From CAJWOS01 sp964502005 (GTDB lineage Bacteria > Myxococcota_A > UBA796 > UBA2385), in contig CAZCUX010000021.1 in the NCBI GenBank assembly GCA_964502005.1, positions 1 through 64,000 of the forward strand: 64,000 bases of DNA, in the 5' to 3' direction. The notes below the pieces were generated by a model. It ran no database searches and was not told where the DNA came from. It worked only from the letters and a program-made list of their open reading frames with translations. Below are positions 27,533-36,200 of this stretch, piece after piece; positions within the stretch are counted from its first letter, which is position 1, and each line of letters begins with the position of its first letter. The position numbers were made by a program, and so were the translations under genes.

Positions 27533-29123
27533 CGTCGATTGGATTGCAACTCTGACCAAGTTCGCGATTCCAGCGATATGGCTAGCCATCAAGCTCATGT
27601 CGAAGTCGCGAACGCCGTCTGTGCCCGTGCCGGAGGTCCCTCCAACCTCGCTTCCGCCTCCTTGGGAGTCGATGCCGGCGCAGGCAGGGGGTCGGCAGGC
27701 CCTCGCGGAACGCCATGCTGCATTGGTATCGCGAAAGGATGCTGCGAAAGAGGTGGTACGGGCACGTGGGGCGCGGGGCGAGGCGCTCATGGTGGTCTTG
27801 GAGGGCGCAATCGAGCCGCGCTTGGAGCGGGTGGCCCATGCGTTCGCCGTGGGGGCGGCGGAGGTCAACGGGCGCGCGTTGCATCGATTGTTGGTGGAGG
27901 CAGAACAGCAACTTGCAGTGGTTGCTGTATCGAATCGTATTGGTGAGGATCGTTCTCTGGACGAAGTGATGGCCGACGCAGAGGCCATTGCAGATGCGTG
28001 TCTTGCTCCGCTGCGTTCGTTTGCAGAGGTCTACGAAATCGACTTTCCGCAGCAGGTTCCTATCTGTCAGCCTGCGGGTATTGTCGGCGGGGAGGCGGTG
28101 GTTATGGGCCTCTTGGGCGCTGGCCATCCCCTTATTTTTGTTCCGCATGACTTTGCGCACGACCTCTATCGGTGGCCGAGCTTGGCCCACGAAGTAGGGC
28201 ACGTCGTCTTGCGTGGGGTGCCAGGCCTGCTTGACGAAATGGGTAGCGCTGCGGGTTGGGATGCACGTCCAGAGCTTTTGGCAGTTGTCGGAGGCCGGCT
28301 GTCGGGGACTTCGAGCCAAATATGGAGCGCGTGGCGAGAGGAGATTTTCGCCGACGCGCTCACCGTGCTCATGCTCGGTCCCTCGGCCTTGCATGGGTTC
28401 ATCGCGTCCTTTGCCCGCCCCGATAGGCCGCTGGAAGTGCTGACTGCGTTGGCCGAAGACGGTCGATACGCTCCCCATCCGCCCGCCCACCTTCGCCTTC
28501 ACCTCGCAGCGTTTTTGTTGGAAGAGGTGGGCTTTATCGAGGCGGGCCGTCACGCCGCGCGGGAATGGAATCGCATCCATCGTTTCCCCGAGGTCCTCGA
28601 CGCCGAGGACGCTGCGGCACCTACGTTGGTCCTCCCCCTGGCCGGTGGCAAGACCATCGGCTTCGCGTTGGACCACGCGCTAGAGCAAGGCACGGCGGGC
28701 ATTCGTGCATGGGTACAGGCGCAGTATCGTTCCCTCGCGGGGCATACTATTCTCGAAGTCCCTGGCTTTGATGTGTCGCCGGGGGTGTGGGCGCGCGTTC
28801 GCACACTCGGACGCCAACTCCGCGAAGGACGGGTGGTGGGCGCCGATGCGCGCTTGCTGCTTGCTGCGGCGCTTTGGGCCGGCCAAGAGCCCGGTGCCGA
28901 CCTCATGACGCTCGCGGCTACTGTACGGTTGTCGATTGTGGGCCGGGGGGAGCGAAAGTGGCGCGGCGCGTCGAAAATTGCCGCTGCGCGCAGCCCTGAT
29001 GACCGCCGCTCCGTACTTCTGGATGCCCTGCTGTTGCAAGATGTGGTGGGTCCGCCTGCCGCATATCGTCCGCCAGGTACCCCCCGACGGTCGTCCGTCG
29101 CGCGTACGGCAGGTCGGCCGTAG
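27525..29123 (+). CDS. membrane-anchored putative zinc metalloprotein (HEVGH), unknown
   Basis: A 532-aa protein with one N-terminal hydrophobic helix (IATLTKFAIPAIWLAIKLM), a Pro-rich linker and an alpha-helical body. Residues 222-226 read HEVGH, and about 45 residues later WREEIFADAL offers Glu/Asp ligands. This is the layout of gluzincin-type metallopeptidases or their pseudo-enzymes. The C-terminal 200 residues are Ala/Leu/Arg rich and unassigned. The start is GTG at 27525 with GGAGGA five bases upstream, overlapping the small ORF. It is the last gene of the NfeD-FloA operon. I know no established third partner of this kind for FloA. Confidence 0.8.
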   Translation: MSDVDWIATLTKFAIPAIWLAIKLMSKSRTPSVPVPEVPPTSLPPPWESMPAQAGGRQALAERHAALVSRKDAAKEVVRARGARGEALMVVLEGAIEPRLERVAHAFAVGAAEVNGRALHRLLVEAEQQLAVVAVSNRIGEDRSLDEVMADAEAIADACLAPLRSFAEVYEIDFPQQVPICQPAGIVGGEAVVMGLLGAGHPLIFVPHDFAHDLYRWPSLAHEVGHVVLRGVPGLLDEMGSAAGWDARPELLAVVGGRLSGTSSQIWSAWREEIFADALTVLMLGPSALHGFIASFARPDRPLEVLTALAEDGRYAPHPPAHLRLHLAAFLLEEVGFIEAGRHAAREWNRIHRFPEVLDAEDAAAPTLVLPLAGGKTIGFALDHALEQGTAGIRAWVQAQYRSLAGHTILEVPGFDVSPGVWARVRTLGRQLREGRVVGADARLLLAAALWAGQEPGADLMTLAATVRLSIVGRGERKWRGASKIAAARSPDDRRSVLLDALLLQDVVGPPAAYRPPGTPRRSSVARTAGRP

Positions 29124-29337
29124 TTCGTTGGCCGAAACGGCCCGCGCTTGTCAGTCAGCGGCTTCCTGCTGGAGTCGGTTGGCGACATCGGGCACCCTCC
29201 CCGCATGTCTGCAGCGTCTTCGGTGCGAGGGTGTTGCACGGCTGGGGAGCTGCTTTTTGTGCAGCGGTATCGCGATTTTCGCGCCGCACCGCCGAGGGTC
29301 CGTTTTGGCGCAGCCTTCTCGTCGGATGCTCTGCGCG

Positions 29338-30459
29338 TCAGTCCGCTGGCGCTTCGATGCGTCGCGCGGCTGGGTCAATGTCGACCCCACCCTCCAATAA
29401 TTCGCTGGTGTCGCGGATTCCCGTTTGTTGCAGAAGCCAAGCAAGCCCCCAGCCGTCGACAATCCGAAAACCGGTTGGCGCATCAATCAGGCCGTCAGCC
29501 GTCTCCAAGATGGTGCTGTAGTCGGTGAACGTGAGGTGCCCACCCCCCGTGATGTCGACGCGCGCATGGGGTGCGCCGCCCAACGCTTGCCAAATCGCCT
29601 CGCTGTCGCCGCCGGTCTGGGGGTCGAGGCTCCCGGTGAAGTGGAGGATGGGCGCCGCGATGGAGTCGAAGCCATCGCTGCCAAACAAGCGAAAGTCGCC
29701 CGGCGCCATCGACACATATGCCTGTATTCGCGGCTCATGAAACCCAGCCGACAAGCGTGCAGCTGCGCGTTCGTCCATCGTCGAGCAATAAGAAGACGTA
29801 TCGGTGCCATTGAGGCACTCTTCGAGCAAGGTGGCATCGTAGCGAGCTCCTGCCAGTGCATGCAGGGTGTAGCCACCGAAAGAGTGTCCCGATGCAGTGA
29901 GGAGCGACATGTCGAGGGAGCCGCCGAGGAAGCCAAGCTCGCCCGAGGGGGCCTCCAGTTGGTCGATGACCGCGCGAATGTCGAGTGGCCGAAGGTAATA
30001 GATAGAAGTTTCGCGCGCGCTGCCGTCCATCGTGGTGTTGCCCGTGTGGTCAGGGGCGGCCACGACGAATCCGTGGGACGCAAGGTGTTCGGCCCAAAAG
30101 CTGCTGGCCTCGGCATATCCTTGGTGACCATGGCTGTAGACGTGTGTGGGCCAGCCTGTTCCATCCGCAAGTGGCGCATCCAAGAGTGCTGCTTGCGATG
30201 CAATCACGCCATATTGCGGGCGCTCGCCTTCGGTCGCGTCCGACGGATACCACAGGGCCAAGCGCAAGGACCGCTCTCCGTCGGGGCTTTCGTAACGCAG
30301 GGTTATCTGCCGATAGCCCGCTGTCCATGGTCCTGGCTCCGTCAGAAAACCGACAAGGTCGGGGGACTCTTGCGCGGCCGAGTCTGTGGCACCGTTGGAC
30401 GATTCTTTTGTTGGGGCAGTGCATCCGACAAGGAAAAACATCGCAAACCGGCGGTGCAT
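29338..30459 (-). CDS. lipoprotein alpha/beta hydrolase, second PAF-acetylhydrolase-like copy
   Basis: A 373-aa paralogue of the protein at 4615-5739. The lipoprotein signal is MHRRFAMFFLVGC. Shared landmarks are YSHGHQGYAE, HLASHGFVVAAPDHTGNT, the nucleophile elbow ASGHSFGGY and a C-terminal DITGGGHLTF that supplies the His. The ATG at 30459 has GGGAGAG a few bases upstream; the frame extends 29 codons further without a signal peptide. The two copies face different neighbours, so they are probably independent secreted esterases. Substrate unknown. Upstream of the stop, 29124-29337 shows no gene. Confidence 0.85.
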   Translation of the reverse strand: MHRRFAMFFLVGCTAPTKESSNGATDSAAQESPDLVGFLTEPGPWTAGYRQITLRYESPDGERSLRLALWYPSDATEGERPQYGVIASQAALLDAPLADGTGWPTHVYSHGHQGYAEASSFWAEHLASHGFVVAAPDHTGNTTMDGSARETSIYYLRPLDIRAVIDQLEAPSGELGFLGGSLDMSLLTASGHSFGGYTLHALAGARYDATLLEECLNGTDTSSYCSTMDERAAARLSAGFHEPRIQAYVSMAPGDFRLFGSDGFDSIAAPILHFTGSLDPQTGGDSEAIWQALGGAPHARVDITGGGHLTFTDYSTILETADGLIDAPTGFRIVDGWGLAWLLQQTGIRDTSELLEGGVDIDPAARRIEAPAD

Positions 30460-30790
30460 GGTACTCTCCCAACAGCTTCGAATATCGACCTTCATAGCTC
30501 GTTTTGGCGTGGTCCTCATGGCGCTTTGGTGAGAGTCCGGGGTCAAAGTCGCCGGGGGGTGGCTCGAAGGCGTCGGGATGCGTTACCCCGCCTGCCCTCC
30601 GGTGGGTTGTCCGCGTGCAAGCGCGGCCAGCGCCCCGAACCCTGGGCGGACGCCTCCCCCGCGTTTCGTTCAACCCGTCCAGGAGCTCTTTTTCGGTGCA
30701 TCGATTGGTTCATATCCTCGGATATGCCTCTCCCAGCACCCTCGCTTTGTCTTTGCTCGCTCCCAACGTGATTCTATCGTCGGAGACCCC
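30460..30790. other. gene-free divergent region before the lipid operon
   Basis: About 330 bases separate the divergent starts of the lipoprotein hydrolase and the HAD phosphatase. Open frames here are upstream extensions without ribosome sites. It must hold the promoters for both directions; I see no clear -35/-10 pair or operator. Confidence 0.6.
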
Positions 30791-31543
30791 GTGGCCCATC
30801 CCGAACTCGCAACCGCGACGAAGAACCCGAAAGCACCTCCGCCGCCTGAAGGTGGTTGGTCCAGCGCCGCGTACTTCGATGTCGACGGAACGTTGGTAGA
30901 CACCAACCTTCTCGGGCCCACAGCGTGGTTTTTGCTCAACCAAGCGCGGCCCATCGCATCGTTGACTCGGTTCGGCTCCGCGATTCTGGGTGCGCCGCGG
31001 ATGGCGATGGCGGAATTGCGCGACCGCAGGCTGTTCAACGAGCTTTTGTATGCCAACTACAAAGGCATCAGCCAAGACCGAATGACGATCGTTGGGCGTG
31101 ATGTATTCGAGGACATCGTCGAACCTCGGATTTTTCGTGGTGCCCAAGACCTCATCGATAAATGTCACGCTGCTGGCCAGCGCGTTGTGCTTGTGACCGG
31201 CTCCTTGGACCATGTGATGGTTCACTTGGCGGAATACCTGGGTGCGGATGCATTCATCACCAACCGCCTCGAGTTCAAGGATGGAATTGCCACCGGCAAG
31301 CTCCTGCGCCCGGTCGTGGCTGGCCCTGAAAAAGCTGGGCTCATCGTGAATGATGCCCGGCAACACGGCCATGACCTCGCGCGCTGCCATGGGTATTCGG
31401 ACTCCTACTCCGATGTTCCAATGCTTTCGGTCGTCGGCCACCCTGCGTGCATTCGGCCCGATACCAAGCTCGCTCGCTTGGCGGAGGCATATTCCTGGCC
31501 GGTGCTCGACATCGACCGTGCAGCCTCTGGCCGCTCCCGCTGA
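30791..31543 (+). CDS. HAD-superfamily (SerB-like) phosphatase
   Basis: A 250-aa HAD-IB-type hydrolase. Motif I is DVDGT (Asp30 nucleophile, Asp32 acid). Motif II is VLVTGSL. Motif IV is GYSDSYSDVPML, as in phosphoserine-phosphatase-like and lipid-phosphate phosphatase families. A helical cap lies between motifs I and II. The GTG at 30791 has GGAG five bases upstream; the frame is open further but lacks domain content. It heads an operon with the LarA-like and multidomain enzymes. In that context it could dephosphorylate a lipid or glycerol-phosphate intermediate (inference). Confidence 0.85.
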   Translation: MAHPELATATKNPKAPPPPEGGWSSAAYFDVDGTLVDTNLLGPTAWFLLNQARPIASLTRFGSAILGAPRMAMAELRDRRLFNELLYANYKGISQDRMTIVGRDVFEDIVEPRIFRGAQDLIDKCHAAGQRVVLVTGSLDHVMVHLAEYLGADAFITNRLEFKDGIATGKLLRPVVAGPEKAGLIVNDARQHGHDLARCHGYSDSYSDVPMLSVVGHPACIRPDTKLARLAEAYSWPVLDIDRAASGRSR

Positions 31544-31623
31544 ATTGTTGGAAGGTCCGCAGCGACCTTCTGTCGACATTTTGCCCCTTTTTTGACGCCC
31601 GCATGGGCGCACCCGAGTCAGCC

Positions 31624-33246
31624 ATGAGCCTCGACCATCCCTGCGTCGTTACCATTGACCACCGTTCTCGCCCCCGTGTGTTGTTCAGCGGCACCCGCCT
31701 GGTCGAGGTGGACCTGCCTGTGGGCACCCGCGTTGTGTACCCCAAGCCGCCGCTCGAAGGCTTGCCGCACCCCGAAGCGGCGGTTCGCTATGCCTTGAGC
31801 CATCCCCTTGGCAGCGAGCCTCTTTATGCCTTGTTGCGGCCGGGTATGAAGGTCACCATCGCGATTGACGACCTCTCGATGCCATTGCCGCCGATGCGTC
31901 GCCCCGACTGTCGGCAAATGGTGGTGGAGGCGGTTCTTCAGCAGCTTGACGAATACGGCGTGGAAGACATCGAGCTCATCATCGCCACGGCCTTCCATCG
32001 CCCCATGAAGTCGGAGGAAATCCGGCACATCCTGGGCGACCGCGTTCACCGTCGCTTTTGGCCCGACCGTCTCTACAACCACGATGCCGAAAAGCCCAAT
32101 GGACTCAAGTACTTGGGCACGACCGAAGACGGCATCGATGTAGAAATCAACCGGCGTGCGGCAGAGAGTGACCTTGTCATCTACGTCAACTTGACGTTCG
32201 TTCCGATGAATGGTGGCTATAAGAGCCTGGGCACGGGCCTTGTCGGCTACCGCACCCTCCGCGGTCACCACAACCCGGCGACAATTCGAAAGTCCGAGTC
32301 GTATATGGAGCCGGCGCGCTCCCACCTCAACGACAAGATGGTTCGGGTCGGCAAGCTCATCGAGCAGCACGTCAAGGTGTTCCACATCGAGACTACGGTG
32401 AACAACCGGATGTTTGGGCGTCCGCTCGATGTCCTCGCCAAGAACGAAGACGAGTTGAGCGATGCCGAGTGGAGCGGTCTGCAAGGGCTTGTCAAGACCT
32501 TGGAATGGCTGCCCCAGAATGCCCGTCAGGCTGTGTTTGAGAAGGTGCCTGCGCCCTACGAGATGATTGCAGTCGCAGCGGGGGCATGTGAGCCCGTACA
32601 CGACCACATCCTTGAGAAGTGCCACCAACAGCTGTTGGTACCGATTTCCGGCCAAGCCGACATTGGCATTTTCCCCATTCCTTATATTTCGCCCTACAAC
32701 GTGGGTGCCTTCCTGAACCCGGTGCTCGTGAGCGTCATGGCGGAAGGCTACCTCCACAACCTCCACAAAGGCGCGCCGCTCATCAAAAAGGGCGGCACCA
32801 TGATTATTCTGCATCCGTGTACCGACAAGTTCGACCGGATTCAGCACCAAGCCTACGCCGAGTTTTTCCACAAGCTGCTGCCCCAAACCCGCGATGCGAT
32901 GGAACTTCACAAGCGCTACGAGCGTGAGTTCGCACGGCATCCCGGCTACATCCAACAGTACCGCACGGGCAATGCGTACCATCCCGTTCACCCATTCTAT
33001 ATGTGGTACTGGGGGGAAAATGGGCGCCAGCACCGTGGTCGCGTCATTGTTGTGGGCGCAGACAACGAGTACGTGCCCGGAATCTTGGGCTACGAAACGG
33101 CCCGCACGATGGATGATGCGTTGCGAATGGCGCGGGAAACCGCTCCCGCTGACCCCAGCATCACTTGTTTCCGCATCTCTCCGGTGGTCATGGCGGACGT
33201 AACGGCGGAACCTGCGCCGCCCGCTTTGACGGTCGTAGAAGACTGA
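31624..33246 (+). CDS. LarA-like (DUF2088, lactate racemase domain) protein
   Basis: A 540-aa protein related to the nickel-pincer lactate racemase LarA. The N-terminal DUF2088 region has VTIAIDDLSMPLPP, ATAFHRPMKSEE with His125, EEIRHILGDR, and NHD with His153. It is longer than classical LarA (about 425 aa). No larB/C/E genes for the pincer cofactor are nearby. The ATG at 31624 is chosen; an ATG at 31603 is a less likely alternative and neither has a strong ribosome site. The next gene begins 10 bases after its stop. Long LarA-like proteins beside lipid genes have no established reaction that I know; an isomerase or dehydratase-type step is inference. Confidence 0.85.
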   Translation: MSLDHPCVVTIDHRSRPRVLFSGTRLVEVDLPVGTRVVYPKPPLEGLPHPEAAVRYALSHPLGSEPLYALLRPGMKVTIAIDDLSMPLPPMRRPDCRQMVVEAVLQQLDEYGVEDIELIIATAFHRPMKSEEIRHILGDRVHRRFWPDRLYNHDAEKPNGLKYLGTTEDGIDVEINRRAAESDLVIYVNLTFVPMNGGYKSLGTGLVGYRTLRGHHNPATIRKSESYMEPARSHLNDKMVRVGKLIEQHVKVFHIETTVNNRMFGRPLDVLAKNEDELSDAEWSGLQGLVKTLEWLPQNARQAVFEKVPAPYEMIAVAAGACEPVHDHILEKCHQQLLVPISGQADIGIFPIPYISPYNVGAFLNPVLVSVMAEGYLHNLHKGAPLIKKGGTMIILHPCTDKFDRIQHQAYAEFFHKLLPQTRDAMELHKRYEREFARHPGYIQQYRTGNAYHPVHPFYMWYWGENGRQHRGRVIVVGADNEYVPGILGYETARTMDDALRMARETAPADPSITCFRISPVVMADVTAEPAPPALTVVED

Positions 33247-33256
33247 AGGAGGCGCG

Positions 33257-36200
33257 ATGGAACCGTCTACGTTTGAACCATCGGGCACGTCGCCCGCGTT
33301 GGTGCCTTCGGGCCGCTCTTCCCTTGACCTGCGGCGCCTGCTTACGGGCGCGCGCATTTTGGTCATGGGCGGTACGGGGTTTTTGGGCAAGGTCTGGCTA
33401 TCGATGCTCCTCGACCAGTTCGGGGACGAAGTCGAGCATGTCTGGCTTGTGGTCCGGCCGCGGAAAAACAGCGACGGCTCCATTCGGCAGTCCTGTGAGG
33501 CGCGCTTCTGGGCGGAGGTCGCCTCGTCGCCGGTGTTTGACCCCATCCGCGCGCGGTTTCCGGGGGCTGCCTACGAGTCGTTCATGAAGGCCCGCATCAC
33601 GCCCATTCCCGGTGATATCACCGAGGAGTTTGCGGGCGTGCCGGCGGATGTTCGAGACGAACTCCGGGGCACTTTGACGGTCCTCGTGAACTCCAGTGGT
33701 GTGGTCGACTTCAATCCCCCGCTCGACTACGCGCTGAATACGAATGCATTTGGAATGCAGAACTTGGTCGCGCTTTGTCGCGACTTGGGTGCTCCTGGCA
33801 CCGGAGGCCTGCCGATTCTGCATACCTCCACTTGTTACGTTGCAGGCGACCGAACGGGACAAGTAGACGAGGTCAATCCCCTCAAGTATCCCTTTCCCAA
33901 AGCCGGTGACCTCTCGCTTGAGCACTGGGACCCTGACCGCGAAATCGCCGAGTGCATCGACCTTGTCGAGAGTGTTCGTCATCGCGCGAACGACGCATTT
34001 CGGCAATCTCGGTTCTTGGATGAAGCGAAGAAAAACCTTCGCCGCCGCAGTGAGCCACAGCGCGGTTCTGCGTTGGAGGCCGAACTCAAAAAGGTGCGCC
34101 GCAGCTTCATTGATGCGCAGCTTGTTGAGTGGGGTACGGAGCGTGCGCAGTATTGGGGCTGGCACAATATCTATACCTATACAAAAAGCATTGGCGAGCA
34201 AATCCTCGCGCGTTCCGGTGTGCCCTACACCATTGGCCGTCCCGCGGTCATCGAGTCTGCGCTGACATACCCCCGGCCCGGGTGGAACGAAGGTATCAAC
34301 ACTTCCGGTCCCCTCATCTTTATTGCCGTCGAGGGGTTGTTTGAAGCGCCGTACAAGCCAGACTCAGTGCTGGACGTCATTCCCGTAGACACGGTCGCTG
34401 CGGGGATGATGGCCACCTTGGGCGAGCTTTTGGAAGGAACCCAACGGTCGGTGTACCAATACGGTTCTTCCGATACAAATCCGATGAAAATCAGTCGGAT
34501 GGTAGAGCTTGTGGGCCTGTTTACACGCCGCCTGTACCAAGCCAAAGGTAAAGGCAACCCGATCTATAACAAGATCAAGAGTCGATTCGAAGCGGCGCCG
34601 ATGCCTGTCGAAACCTACTGGACCCGCGGGCCCAAGTGGCGTTCGGAGCAGGTGGGCAAACTCAGCAAGTTTGTTGGGAATATTGCGAAGGGTGGTCTCC
34701 GCGATGTCCTCGGGCCGGTGGCTTCGGGATTGGGTGAGCTTGAAAAGTCTCTCGACATTCAGTCTCGCATTACCGACCAGTTCGTGCCGTTTATGGCCAC
34801 GCATAACTATCGGTTCAGCACACAGAACACCCGCAATGCTTGGCTGCGGCTGCCCGAAGACTTGCGCGAGGCCATGCCTTTTGCGCCGGAGCGTATTGAT
34901 TGGCTCCATTATATGGTCGATATCCACTCTCCCGGTATTGAGGAGAATGTGTCGCCGCAGATTCGCGCCAAGCTGAAAAAGTCGAAGAATCCTTTGGCGC
35001 AGCACGATGACCTCTGGCAGATGATGGAGGAGATCGCCGAGCGCCACGACCTCGCGCCTGCATTGATGCGTACCCATGAGGATGGGTTTGCGCGGATGTC
35101 GTTCCGAGAAATGCGTGCGCGTGCGGAGGCCGTCGCAGTGCGCTTGGTCGCCGCTGGCGCCGAGAAGGGCGACCGTGTTGTGCTTTCTGCGCGGAATCAT
35201 CCGTATTGGGCGGTATCGTACTTTGGAATTCTTCGTGCAGGGTGCACGGTGGTTCCGTTGGACCCACAGCTCGAAACCAATCCAACGATGACCATCCTTC
35301 GCAGCGCGAAGGCCCGCCTCGCGATTTTGGACGAACGCGCCCGCGAAGGGATTGGGCCCGCATGTGCAGCCGCCGAAACGCCTGTCGAAGTGCTCGACAT
35401 CATGGCCATTTGCGACCGTGGCGCCGTGGGTCGATTGCCGGCCTATGAGGTCAACAAAGATGCGCTGGCCAGCATTTTGTATACCTCGGGAACCACCGGC
35501 GACCCCAAAGGCGTCATGCTTTCCCATGGCAACTTTACGAGCATGGTCTCGAGCATTGGGCGGTTGTTTCCCCTCCATCAAGACGACCGTTTGTTGAGTG
35601 TGCTGCCCATTCACCACGCCTTCGAGTTTGCATGTGGGCTGCTGCTGCCGTTGTCGATGGGTTCGAGCATTATCTACCTCGACGAAGTCAATGGCGACCG
35701 CCTGACGTATGGCCTGCGCGAAGGTCGGGTCACGGCGATGGTCGGTGTCCCCGCGCTGTGGCAACTGCTAGAACGACGAATTCGTGGTGAAGTCAAGGAG
35801 CGGGGCACGTTGGTCAAACTAGCGTTTGACAGGATGATTGACGTCAACCTCGCAGCAGGAAAGTCAGTCGGAATTGACTTCGGGCGGCTCCTGTTTGGTT
35901 CCGTTCACAACCGCTTGGGCGGCAACATCCGCATGCTCATCAGCGGCGGCGCGGCCTTGCCCCGTGCGACCCAAGACCTCTTTGTTGGCGTCGGCTTGCC
36001 GTTGGCCGAAGGCTATGGTCTGACCGAAGCGGCTCCGGTGTTGACTGCCTCGGTGCCGAAGCCGGGCTCTCGCATCGGCCATGTTGGCGAGGCGATTCCG
36101 GGCGTGAAGGTGCGCATCGTCGACGCCGATGAACACGGCGTAGGCGAGGTGCAAGCGCGCGGTCCCAATGTGATGAAGGGCTATTTTGGGAATGACGCTG

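Noticed and set aside
31618..33546. A 642-codon minus-strand frame across the LarA-like gene.
   Set aside because: It has no recognisable domain and lies antisense to two genes with clear family motifs.
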